A DNA stretch of 64,000 nt, from positions 124,001 through 188,000 of the forward strand of contig JACIWX010000002.1 in the NCBI GenBank assembly GCA_014360755.1, given 5' to 3'. Source of the DNA: Chloroflexota bacterium (lineage in GTDB: Bacteria > Chloroflexota > Anaerolineae > UBA2200). This document shows positions 56,741 to 64,000 of this stretch, piece by piece. A program made the translations under genes and the position numbers. The notes under the pieces are model-generated. The model had not been told where the DNA came from, made no database searches, and saw only the letters and a program-made list of their open reading frames with translations. The number at the start of each line of letters is the position of its first letter. Position 1 is the first letter of the stretch.

Positions 56741-57076
56741 ATGACAGAGCGCAAATTGGGGACAGTGGTCATTTCTCCAGCGGTTCTAGCAACCATCGCC
56801 CGACTGACGACGCTGTCCGTGCCGGGCGTGGTGCAGATGAGTCCATTCGGCGTGCACCGATTCTTGGGAGCACGCCAAGGCGGCGGTGTCAAAGTGCAGG
56901 TCATTGATGAAGCAGTGATCCTAGATATCTACATCGTTGCTGCTGCCGATGTCAATATGTTACAATTGAGCCGCGAGATACAGTCCAAAGTGGCTCGTGC
57001 GATTCGCGAAATCGTGGGCATGGCTGTCAATGAAGTGAACGTGCACATCGTGGATGTGGAGGCGCCCTCAGGTTAG
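56741..57076 (+). CDS. Asp23/Gls24 family protein, second paralogue
   Basis: 111 residues from the ATG at 56741, preceded by AAGGAGAAGGAG. Motifs: LGTVVISPAVLATIARLTTLSVPGVVQMS, VKVQVIDEAVILDIYIVAAADVNM, and AVNEVNVHIVDVE. Similar in layout to the protein at 46217. Position directly before nusB matches the accBC-asp23-nusB region of Gram-positive bacteria. Confidence 0.92.
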   Translation: MTERKLGTVVISPAVLATIARLTTLSVPGVVQMSPFGVHRFLGARQGGGVKVQVIDEAVILDIYIVAAADVNMLQLSREIQSKVARAIREIVGMAVNEVNVHIVDVEAPSG

Positions 57077-57085
57077 GGTTCATAG

Positions 57086-57511
57086 ATGAAAACCAGGCGT
57101 CAAGCCCGTATTGTGGCTTTGCAAACCTTATTCGAAGTGGATAGTGTACACCATCCAGCCAAGGTGGTCTTGGCACAGCGCTTCGCGGAGAAGCCTTTGC
57201 CGGCTGAAGGAAAGGCTTTTGCCAGACAGTTGGTCATGGGGGTATTGGAGCACCAGCCTGCTCTGGATGCAATTATCCAGAGCATTGCAACCGATTGGCC
57301 ATTGGAACAGATGGCCATTGTAGACCGGAACATCTTGCGCATTGCAGTCTACGAAATCACAGTAGATGGGCAAACACCGGTGAAAGTGGCAATCAATGAA
57401 GCAGTGGAGCTAGCCAAGCTATTTGGAAGTGATAGTTCGCGACGCTTTGTCAATGGAGTATTGGGTACGCTGGTGTCCAATCGTGGTATCGTGTCCGAGG
57501 AGCAGGTTTGA
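57086..57511 (+). CDS. nusB: Transcription antitermination factor NusB
   Basis: 141 residues, ten bases after asp23. ARIVALQTLFEVD, QLVMGVLEHQPALDAII, WPLEQMAIVDRNILRIAVYE, and VAINEAVELAKLFGSDSSRRFVNGVLG. An all-helical RNA-binding protein for rRNA antitermination with NusE. Full length. Followed by repeat copy G. Confidence 0.96.
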   Translation: MKTRRQARIVALQTLFEVDSVHHPAKVVLAQRFAEKPLPAEGKAFARQLVMGVLEHQPALDAIIQSIATDWPLEQMAIVDRNILRIAVYEITVDGQTPVKVAINEAVELAKLFGSDSSRRFVNGVLGTLVSNRGIVSEEQV

Positions 57512-57561
57512 CGGCATGATTTTGCGGAGAACTGATTGACAAAGGCAGTCTGACTAAGAGG

Positions 57562-57710
57562 GTGTTGAAAAAGCTCTTCCAATGTCATGCTGAACGAAGT
57601 GAAGCATCTCGCAATACTCGGGAAAATACGGCTAAAGTTACGCGAGACCCCTTCGTTATACTCAGGGCAGGCTCTTCGCTTCGCTCAGGGTGACAAGATT
57701 TTCAACACTC
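57562..57710 (+). mobile_element. Dispersed hairpin element, copy G, with 13-bp target duplication
   Basis: A ~149 bp long-form element from GTGTTGAAAAAG to TTTTCAACACTC. The 13 bases TCTGACTAAGAGG occur perfectly at 57549-57561 and 57711-57723, exactly at both ends. This is the clearest sign in the window that these repeats move, and that this insertion is recent. Confidence 0.8.
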
Positions 57711-57743
57711 TCTGACTAAGAGGATGCGCTAAGGGTAGGCTCT

Positions 57744-58454
57744 ATGGCGAATGAAGTACAGATGACTGTTATCGAACACCTGGAGGAACTGCGTCAGCGT
57801 TTGCTGAAATGCTTGATTGCAGTGGCGGTTACAACCACTCTGTCTTTTGCCTTCACCACCCAAATTATGCGCATTCTGATTGCTCCAGCAGGCATCAAAC
57901 CAGTTTTCCTGCGGCCTACAGAGATGTTCATCACCTATTTCAGGGTAGCCTTGCTGTCCGGTAGTATTTTGGCGATGCCGGTGATTGTGTACCAGGTTAT
58001 CCAATTTATATGGCCAGGCCTTCAGAGCAGCGAGCGCTCTTATGTACGCATTATCGTCCCAGCAGCGACGCTCTCTTTTATCCTAGGAGTGCTATTCACC
58101 TATTTTGTGCTGTTGCCTTTTTCTTTGCGCTATTTGGTTTCCTTTGGCGGTGATCTGGTAGAGGCCAAGTGGGCCATTGGTGAGTATATCTCATTTGTGA
58201 CCACGCTCCTCTTTTGGTCTGGCGTGGTTTTCGAAACGCCGCTGATTGTCTACTTCCTGGCACGTTGGCGTATTGTCTCACCGCAATTTCTGTCACGGAA
58301 TCGCAAATTTGCCGTCTTGCTCATTGCGGTGATTGCGGCGGTCATCACGCCCACCCCCGATCCCTTCAACATGGGGTTGGTGATGATTCCCTTATTGCTG
58401 ATGTACGAAGCGGGTATTCTATTGGCCAAACTGGCCTATCGAGGGCGTTCGTGA
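57744..58454 (+). CDS. tatC: Sec-independent translocase subunit TatC
   Basis: 236 residues with six hydrophobic segments. The conserved start MTVIEHLEELRQRLLKCLIA and PTEMFITYFRVALLSGSILAMPVIVYQVIQFIWPGL match TatC, the twin-arginine receptor. No tatA is adjacent. Confidence 0.95.
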   Translation: MANEVQMTVIEHLEELRQRLLKCLIAVAVTTTLSFAFTTQIMRILIAPAGIKPVFLRPTEMFITYFRVALLSGSILAMPVIVYQVIQFIWPGLQSSERSYVRIIVPAATLSFILGVLFTYFVLLPFSLRYLVSFGGDLVEAKWAIGEYISFVTTLLFWSGVVFETPLIVYFLARWRIVSPQFLSRNRKFAVLLIAVIAAVITPTPDPFNMGLVMIPLLLMYEAGILLAKLAYRGRS

Positions 58455-58508
58455 AAAACGCCCCAACGTCGTAACTGCATTTTATCCAAGGTCGAAGGAG
58501 CCTTTGGA

Positions 58509-59432
58509 ATGCCCCCTATCAAGAATTACCAGCAGTTGCTTGCAGCAGCCGCTGCGGTAGGGCCAGTCCCGGTGGTGATTGCTGCGGCACATGAATACGA
58601 AGTGTTGCAAGCTGCCTGCGAAGCACAGGCACAAGGTATCATTCGTGCTATACTGGTCGGGCGCGCTCAGAGCATCCGCCAAATTGCCCACGCAAACGGC
58701 TTAAACCTTGGCACGATGCACATCATAGACGAGGAAGATGAGGCAACCGCGGCTGAGAAAGCCATGCGCCTGGTGTCCCAGGGTGAAGCGAAGGTGGCCA
58801 TTAAGGGACAAGTGCAAACTAGCACTTTTCTCCGTGCAGCCTTGGCGCGTGAGGTGGGCTTGAGAACGAATCGCCTAATTTCCCATGTGGGCGTTTTTGA
58901 AGTGCCCGGTTTCGACCGTTTGCTTTTCATCTCGGATGGCGGCGTTGTGCTCTATCCCACCAAAGAGCAGAAAATTGAGATCATCAGCAATAGCATTGCT
59001 GTAGCGCGTGGATTTGGCATTCAACAGCCGAAAGTAGCTCTTTTGGCTGCTGCGGATGAGGTTGTTGCGGACCTGCCGGTAACTGTTGAGATTGCTGAAA
59101 TTGTTGCCATCATGCAAGAGCGGTGGCTGGCGGAGGGCGCGTTGGTAGATGGGCCTTTTCTCCTCGATACGGCGGTGTCACCTGAGATCGCCAGACAGCG
59201 CGGGCGGGTCGGGCCAGTTGCTGGCTATGCCGAAGTGTTGGTTGGCCCAGACGTAGAATCCGTAAATATCATGGCGAAAGGGATTACGTATTTCGCTGGA
59301 GGCCGCATGGCCGGCTTAGTAGTTGGTGGGAAAGTGCCTTTGGTGGTTGGCTCACGGGCTGATCCCCCTGAGACACGTCTCGTGTGTATCGCTGCCGGAG
59401 CTTTGCTCGCGGCAGAATATGGGAATTCTTAG
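58509..59432 (+). CDS. Phosphate butyryl/acetyltransferase-like protein
   Basis: 307 residues. PTA/PTB fold: MPVVIAAAHEYEVLQAA-type start, ILVGRAQSIRQIA, VAIKGQVQTSTFLRAAL, SHVGVFEVPGFDRLLFISDGGVVLYP, and VEIAEIVAIMQ ... VDGPFLLDTAVSP. It makes acyl-phosphate from acyl-CoA and phosphate. No acyl kinase (Buk/AckA) is nearby, so the linked partner is unclear. It leads the operon toward the thiolase-like genes. Confidence 0.88.
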   Translation: MPPIKNYQQLLAAAAAVGPVPVVIAAAHEYEVLQAACEAQAQGIIRAILVGRAQSIRQIAHANGLNLGTMHIIDEEDEATAAEKAMRLVSQGEAKVAIKGQVQTSTFLRAALAREVGLRTNRLISHVGVFEVPGFDRLLFISDGGVVLYPTKEQKIEIISNSIAVARGFGIQQPKVALLAAADEVVADLPVTVEIAEIVAIMQERWLAEGALVDGPFLLDTAVSPEIARQRGRVGPVAGYAEVLVGPDVESVNIMAKGITYFAGGRMAGLVVGGKVPLVVGSRADPPETRLVCIAAGALLAAEYGNS

Positions 59433-59484
59433 CCGCAGAGGCTGCGAGAACTTGCTTTCTACACTTTTCAGAGGAGATACTTCG

Positions 59485-60807
59485 ATGAAGAAGAGCAGAG
59501 TGTTAATTATGGGTGCGGCGGGACGCGATTTTCACAATTTTAACGTGTGTTTTCGCAATAACCCCCTTTATGAAGTGGTAGCCTTCACTGCCACGCAAAT
59601 ACCCAATATCGAAGGTCGCACCTACCCTCCAGAGTTGGCTGGCGAACTCTACCCCGCTGGCATCCCCATTTATCCCGAAGACGAACTCGACAAACTCGTC
59701 CGTGAGTTGGATATAGACCAGGTGGTCTTTGCTTACAGTGATGTGCCTCATGAGTACGTGATGCACAAAGCGTCCCAGGTGCTGGCGGCAGGCGCTGATT
59801 TCCGTTTGATGGGCACTAAAGAGACCATGCTGAAGGCTAAAGTCCCAGTGGTTTCTGTATGTGCCGTGCGTACTGGGAGTGGGAAAAGCCAGACAACACG
59901 GCGTGTTTCGGACATCCTGCGCCAGATGGGGAAAAAAGTAGTCGTCGTGCGGCATCCCATGCCTTATGGCAATCTGGTCAAACAGATTTGCCAGCGCTTT
60001 GCCACTTACGACGACCTAGATAAGTACGAGTGTACCATTGAAGAGCGCGAAGAATACGAACCTCATCTGGATAGAGGCACCATTGTCTACGCGGGTGTGG
60101 ATTACGAACGGATTCTGCGCCAGGCGGAGCAGGAAGCGGAGATCCTCTTATGGGATGGCGGTAACAACGATTTGCCGTTTTACCGACCTGATCTACATAT
60201 CGTGGTTACAGACCCCCACCGTGCCGGCCATGAACTGCGTTATCATCCCGGTGAAGCCAATTTGCGCATGGCGGACGTGGTTGTCATTAACAAGATAGAT
60301 ACATCGCAGCCAGACAAGATGGAAATAGTCCGTCACAATATCCTTGCGGTGAATCCCCGTGCCACTGTTGTGGACGCAGCGTCGCCTATCTTTGTGGATG
60401 ACCCCCAGGCAATCAGGGGACGCAAGGTCTTGGTAGTCGAGGATGGGCCAACCCTGACTCACGGAGAGATGTCTTACGGAGCGGGAGTTGTAGCAGCACG
60501 GCGCTTTGGAGCGGCTGAGATTGCCGATCCACGGCCCTACGCGGTCGGCTCGATTGCGGAAACTTACCGCAAGTACCCCAATACCGGCCCCGTATTGCCT
60601 GCAATGGGCTACGGTGCCAAGCAAATTCAAGAGTTGGAACAAACGATTAACGCCACACCCTGTGATTTGGTCATCGTGGCTACGCCAATTGATCTGCGGC
60701 GGGTGATCCAGATCAACCGGCCGATGCAACGCGTGCGCTATGAACTGCAAGAAATTGGGCGACCCACCTTGCAGGATGTGCTCAGCGCACGATTCAATTT
60801 TGACTAG
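59485..60807 (+). CDS. Cyclic 2,3-diphosphoglycerate synthase-like protein
   Basis: 440 residues from the ATG at 59485 (GAGGAG 8 bases upstream); the track start at 59323 is inside the previous gene. RVLIMGAAGRDFHNFNV at the start, then VCAVRTGSGKSQTTRRV (P-loop), VVVVRHPMPYGNLVKQ, ILLWDGGNNDLPFYRPDLHIVV and VVINKIDTSQPD. The archaeal enzyme cyclises 2,3-diphosphoglycerate; bacterial homologues are common but their role is not settled. Possibly co-transcribed with the thiolase-like genes. Confidence 0.88.
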   Translation: MKKSRVLIMGAAGRDFHNFNVCFRNNPLYEVVAFTATQIPNIEGRTYPPELAGELYPAGIPIYPEDELDKLVRELDIDQVVFAYSDVPHEYVMHKASQVLAAGADFRLMGTKETMLKAKVPVVSVCAVRTGSGKSQTTRRVSDILRQMGKKVVVVRHPMPYGNLVKQICQRFATYDDLDKYECTIEEREEYEPHLDRGTIVYAGVDYERILRQAEQEAEILLWDGGNNDLPFYRPDLHIVVTDPHRAGHELRYHPGEANLRMADVVVINKIDTSQPDKMEIVRHNILAVNPRATVVDAASPIFVDDPQAIRGRKVLVVEDGPTLTHGEMSYGAGVVAARRFGAAEIADPRPYAVGSIAETYRKYPNTGPVLPAMGYGAKQIQELEQTINATPCDLVIVATPIDLRRVIQINRPMQRVRYELQEIGRPTLQDVLSARFNFD

Positions 60808-60915
60808 AAATGTGATAAAAAGCCTGTCTCGTTTGGGAGAGGAGGTGAAGGGTATCGAGCAATAACAATACAAGTGCTCGTGGGAACGATTATCTACTCA
60901 GAGAGGAGGTTATCT

Positions 60916-62067
60916 ATGCCCAAAGAAGTGGCCATTATTGGCGTAGGCTATGCTGGTTTTCGTGCCTTGACGCCAGAGGTGTCGTACAAGGAATTGATGT
61001 ACGAGGCAGCGGTCAAAGCATATGAAGACGCAGGCGTAGATCCGCGCCGCGACATCGAAAGCTTTGTAACCGTCGCCGAAGACTTTACAGAAGGCACGAG
61101 CATTTTTGATGAGTACGTCCCTGACCAATTGGGAGCGGTGCTCAAACCGGTCCACACCATCTCCGGGGAAGGGTTGCATGGTTTCATTGCCGCTTACCTG
61201 CAGGTCCTCACCGGTGCAATGGACATTGTCGCTGTGGAAGCGCACAGCAAGGCATCGAATATTCTCACTCCTGATGAGATCATGGCTTTTGCCATGGATC
61301 CGGTATACAACCGCCCCTTGCGGGCTAATCCCCATTTCATCGCCGGCCTGGAGATGAACCGTTACCTCTGTGAAACAGGAACTACTAGGGAGCAATGTGC
61401 CTTGGTGGTTGCGAAGAACAAACACAACGCTTTGTACAACCCCCTTGCTGCCTATGGCGCTAGTATCGCCGTTGAAGATGTCCTAGAATCTGAGATGGTC
61501 TCTTATCCTCTTTCGCGCTTGGACATGAGCCCGCGTGCAGATGGGGCCATCGTCATGGTTTTGGCTGCTAGAGAACGCGCCGAGGAATTGAGCGACATAC
61601 CCATCTGGATTCGCGGCGTAGGATGGTGTAACGACTCCTTCTCTTTGGAAAATCGGGATTGGACCAATGCCATCTATGCCGCGAGGGCAGCGGAAATGGC
61701 TTACCGTATGGCAGGCATCCGGACTCCCTGGCAGGAATTGGATTTCGCCGAGATTGACGATACATTCTCCTACAAGGAGCTGCAACACATGGAAGCCCTG
61801 CGGCTCTGTCGTCCAGGAGAGGCGGGGCTGTTAGTAGAGGATGGGGCTACTGAGATTGGCGGTGAATTTCCGGTGAATCCTTCAGGGGGTAGCCTGGGGA
61901 TGGGGCATTTGCTAGATGCTTCAGGATTGGCGCGGCTGCTAGAAGTTGTATTGCAACTGCGTGGCGAGGCGGGCCAACATCAACTCTCCGATGTGGAGAC
62001 TGGTTTGGCTTTTGGCTGGCGCGGCCTGCCCACGACGAGTGGCGCTGCCGTCATCCTGAGCAATTGA
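60916..62067 (+). CDS. Thiolase-fold protein A, no catalytic cysteine
   Basis: 383 residues from the ATG at 60916 (GAGAGGAGG upstream). SCP-x-type thiolase outline: AIIGVGYAGFRALTPEVSYKEL, DIVAVEAHSKAS and VNPSGGSLGMGHLLDASGLARL, where the GHP-type His remains. The nucleophile site reads TISGEGLHGF where thiolases have C-A-S-G, and the active site HDxF reads IDDTF. It is therefore more likely a non-thiolytic C-C enzyme, such as an Ltp2-like retro-aldolase, or a partner subunit. Followed after 12 bases by a paralogue and then DUF35 proteins. Confidence 0.85.
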   Translation: MPKEVAIIGVGYAGFRALTPEVSYKELMYEAAVKAYEDAGVDPRRDIESFVTVAEDFTEGTSIFDEYVPDQLGAVLKPVHTISGEGLHGFIAAYLQVLTGAMDIVAVEAHSKASNILTPDEIMAFAMDPVYNRPLRANPHFIAGLEMNRYLCETGTTREQCALVVAKNKHNALYNPLAAYGASIAVEDVLESEMVSYPLSRLDMSPRADGAIVMVLAARERAEELSDIPIWIRGVGWCNDSFSLENRDWTNAIYAARAAEMAYRMAGIRTPWQELDFAEIDDTFSYKELQHMEALRLCRPGEAGLLVEDGATEIGGEFPVNPSGGSLGMGHLLDASGLARLLEVVLQLRGEAGQHQLSDVETGLAFGWRGLPTTSGAAVILSN

Positions 62068-62079
62068 GAGGAGGTCAAC

Positions 62080-63252
62080 ATGGGTCTGAGAAAAGTAGCC
62101 GTGGTGGGAGCAGGAATGACCAAGTTTGTCCGGCGTGCCCAGGAAACCGGCAAGGAATTGGCTTATGAGGCTGCCAAAATGGCTCTAGATTCCTGCGAGT
62201 TGACGCTGGATGATGTGGATGGCGTAGCCCTTGGCACAGCCCCAGATGCTTTTGACGGCGTGCACATGAAGGGTGAATACCTGAGCGATGGCGCTGGAGC
62301 CTGGCGCAAGCCGTTCATGCGCTCTTATGTGGGGGGTGGCACGGGGGTGTTTGCGCCCATACAAGGTTGGTATCATGTCGCCTCCGGACTGTTCGATGTC
62401 TGCCTAGTGGTTTGTGAGGAGAAGATGTCCAGTTGCCAGCCTCACCCACAAGGTGCATTCCTCACCATTTTCGACCACACCACTGAGCGCCCATTGGGGC
62501 CCAACCTGCTGTGGATTTTTGCGCTGGAAATGAACCGCTATATGCAGACGTACGGCTTGCAGAAGAAAGACATTGCCCTGGTATCGGTGAAAAACAAGCG
62601 CAACGCGGCAGATCATCCCTGCGCTTTGCTGGGTGACCCCAACATTACGGTGGAAGATGTCCTGAAATCCGAGGTGCTGGCTTGGCCTGTGCAGCGCCTG
62701 GATGTCAGCCCCGTCACCGATGGCGCCGTGGCTTTGGTGCTTGCTGCGGAAAACGTAGCCAAGCGCATTACGGATAAACCTGTGTGGATCAAAGGCGTTG
62801 GATGGTCGCTGGACACCGCTTACTGGACAAACCGCGACCTCTACTACCCCAAGTACGTGGAATATGCGGCGCGCATGGCTTATGAAATGGCTGGCATCCG
62901 CGAACCACGCAAGGAAATCCACATTGTTGAGCCTTATGATCCATTTGATTACAAGGAATTGCACCACCTAGAGGGGCTGCTTCTAGCAGATAAAGGCGAA
63001 GCTCCCCGCCTGACCGCTGAAGGCGTGACCGCACGCACAGGCAACATGCCCGTTTGCCCTTCCGGCGGGCTGTTGGGTGTGGGCAACCCTATCGCTGCGG
63101 CGGGCTTGATGAAGGTAGCCGAGATCTTCTGGCAACTGCGCGGCGAAGCGGGCAAGCGCCAGGTGCCAGGCAAGCCCATCACCGGGCTAGCGCAAGCCTG
63201 GGGCGACCTGATGCAGGTGGGCACCGTGATTATTTTGGGAATCGGGGGATAG
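62080..63252 (+). CDS. Thiolase-fold protein B, no catalytic Cys or His
   Basis: 390 residues, AGGAGG upstream. VAVVGAGMTKFVRRAQETGKEL, DVCLVVCEEKMSS and VCPSGGLLGVGNPIAAAGLMKVAEIFWQLRGEAG. The cysteine loop is YVGGGTGVFAP (Cys replaced by Gly), and the GHP motif is GNP (His replaced by Asn), with PYDPFDYKELHHLEGL at the HDxF site. Its likely partner is protein A as a heterodimer. The function cannot be a classical thiolase on this evidence. Confidence 0.85.
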   Translation: MGLRKVAVVGAGMTKFVRRAQETGKELAYEAAKMALDSCELTLDDVDGVALGTAPDAFDGVHMKGEYLSDGAGAWRKPFMRSYVGGGTGVFAPIQGWYHVASGLFDVCLVVCEEKMSSCQPHPQGAFLTIFDHTTERPLGPNLLWIFALEMNRYMQTYGLQKKDIALVSVKNKRNAADHPCALLGDPNITVEDVLKSEVLAWPVQRLDVSPVTDGAVALVLAAENVAKRITDKPVWIKGVGWSLDTAYWTNRDLYYPKYVEYAARMAYEMAGIREPRKEIHIVEPYDPFDYKELHHLEGLLLADKGEAPRLTAEGVTARTGNMPVCPSGGLLGVGNPIAAAGLMKVAEIFWQLRGEAGKRQVPGKPITGLAQAWGDLMQVGTVIILGIGG

Positions 63253-63261
63253 GAGGAGAAG

Positions 63262-63771
63262 ATGACTGCAAAGATCAAGGAATTCCCTGGTGTGGGGCTG
63301 CGTGAATCTGACTTTACCGAGCGGAAAGTGCTTTTCACCGAGTGGAAACCAGATGCGCGCTACGCCTGGGATGCAGGTGTTGCTATCGGCCGCTATCTGG
63401 CAGAACTAAAGGAAGGGCGTATCATCGGGGTGCGCTGCCATCATTGCCGGCGCACTGTTGTGCCGCCGCGCATCTTTTGCGAATGGTGCTTCCGGCCCAT
63501 GGACGAGTGGGTGTACTTGGAAGACCATGGCGTAGTGAATACTTTCTCCATCTGCTATGTGCAGTGGGATATGGAGCGCCTCGAAGAACCGCTTATCCCT
63601 GCCGTGATCGAGATTGCCGGCGCATCTAAGGGGGTGGGGATTCTGCACCTGCTGGGTGAAGTGGATCCCCGAGAAGTTAAAATCGGCATGAAAGTCAAAG
63701 CGGTATGGAAGCCCGCAGCGGAGCGCATCGGAGCGATCACCGATATCCGCTACTTCAAGCCCATCAATTGA
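63262..63771 (+). CDS. DUF35 (zinc-ribbon plus OB-fold) acyl-CoA-binding partner
   Basis: 169 residues. Four-cysteine ribbon CHHC...CEWC (about residues 60-80), followed by an OB-fold (VNTFSICYVQWDMERLEEPLIPAVIEIAG). DUF35 proteins act as partners of thiolase-fold enzymes, as in archaeal acetoacetyl-CoA thiolase/HMG-CoA synthase and in steroid side-chain aldolases. It is 9 bases after thiolase-fold protein B. Confidence 0.9.
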   Translation: MTAKIKEFPGVGLRESDFTERKVLFTEWKPDARYAWDAGVAIGRYLAELKEGRIIGVRCHHCRRTVVPPRIFCEWCFRPMDEWVYLEDHGVVNTFSICYVQWDMERLEEPLIPAVIEIAGASKGVGILHLLGEVDPREVKIGMKVKAVWKPAAERIGAITDIRYFKPIN

Positions 63772-63782
63772 GGAGGTAGTCC

Positions 63783-64000
63783 ATGGCTCTGCTAGAGAAG
63801 GTGGATAAGAATATTGAAGCGCGAGCCTGGCAAGGAGAGATTCCTATCCAGAGTCGGTATACTTGTGGCCTGGCTGGCGAAAAATTCTTCCGCGAGATCA
63901 TGGAGAATGGCCGTTTCGCAGGCACGCACTGTGCTGAATGCGAGTACACGTACGTTCCACCCACCATTTACTGCGAACGCTGCTTCGCCAAGTTAGATGA
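63783..64000 (+). CDS. Second DUF35-type protein, C-terminus cut by window edge
   Basis: AGGAGG precedes the ATG at 63783, 11 bases after the previous stop. 72 residues are visible: GEIPIQSRYTCGLAGEKFFREIM, then the ribbon CAECEYTYVPPTIYCERC. The track shows only shadow ORFs here. It makes the operon a set of two thiolase-fold and two DUF35 proteins. Confidence 0.88.
   Translation, partial: MALLEKVDKNIEARAWQGEIPIQSRYTCGLAGEKFFREIMENGRFAGTHCAECEYTYVPPTIYCERCFAKLD

Overview
The window is a bacterial chromosome segment, most likely from a Chloroflexota (Anaerolineae-like) organism, probably a metagenome-derived assembly. This placement is inference. It rests on Thr/Pro-rich secreted proteins ending in an LP-V-R motif, a cohesin/dockerin set, a bacterial cyclic 2,3-diphosphoglycerate synthase-like protein, a FakA/DegV/RecG/CoaD/L32/FabK housekeeping order with two Asp23-type genes, and dispersed hairpin repeats. 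No rRNA, tRNA or CRISPR array was seen.

Layout. (1) 1-4.8 kb: a partial MoxR ATPase on the minus strand, a histidine kinase with a frameshifted OmpR-type response regulator, and a LuxR-type regulator with a degenerate receiver. (2) 4.8-11.4 kb: a decayed zone with fragments of an epimerase, a TPR protein, a TauE/SafE permease and HEPN/PIN-type toxins. It also holds an intact permease plus a fused ATP sulfurylase/APS kinase (PAPS synthesis), a MNT nucleotidyltransferase, and an epimerase stopped by an amber codon. (3) 11.4-33.2 kb: an exopolysaccharide locus with an aminotransferase, oxidoreductase, methyltransferases, flippase, glycosyltransferases, O-antigen ligase/polymerase-type proteins, an initiating sugar transferase, phosphohexomutase and a Wzz/BY tyrosine kinase. 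Both sulfotransferase genes are broken: one by a one-base shift in a G run, the other split around a FkbM methyltransferase. (4) 33.4-38.3 kb: secreted surface proteins (a dockerin protein, a cohesin-like protein, a glycosidase-dockerin, a Thr/Pro-rich stalk) and a second short sugar transferase.

(5) 39-45.9 kb: small metabolic genes (thioesterase, uridine kinase, an Amt-like protein lacking both pore histidines, a PRTase, a SLOG protein, ThpR, amidohydrolase, Rpe) and a ~600 bp non-autonomous element. Some promoters sit so close to the start codon that the mRNAs should be leaderless. (6) 45.9-58.5 kb: core genes rpmB, asp23, fakA, degV, recG, coaD, a coiled-coil protein, yceD, rpmF, fabK, fabD, fabG, asp23, nusB, tatC. 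(7) 58.5-64 kb: an operon of Ptb-like acyltransferase, cyclic-2,3-DPG-synthase-like GTPase, two thiolase-fold proteins lacking the catalytic cysteine, and two DUF35 partners, cut by the window end.

A family of ~130-155 bp elements with terminal inverted repeats runs through the window, all copies in one orientation. One is flanked by a perfect 13 bp direct repeat. The most interesting signals are the thiolase-like/DUF35 operon, the twin-Phe Amt homologue, the cohesin/dockerin set beside the polysaccharide locus, and the PAPS-to-sulfotransferase module that is being lost.
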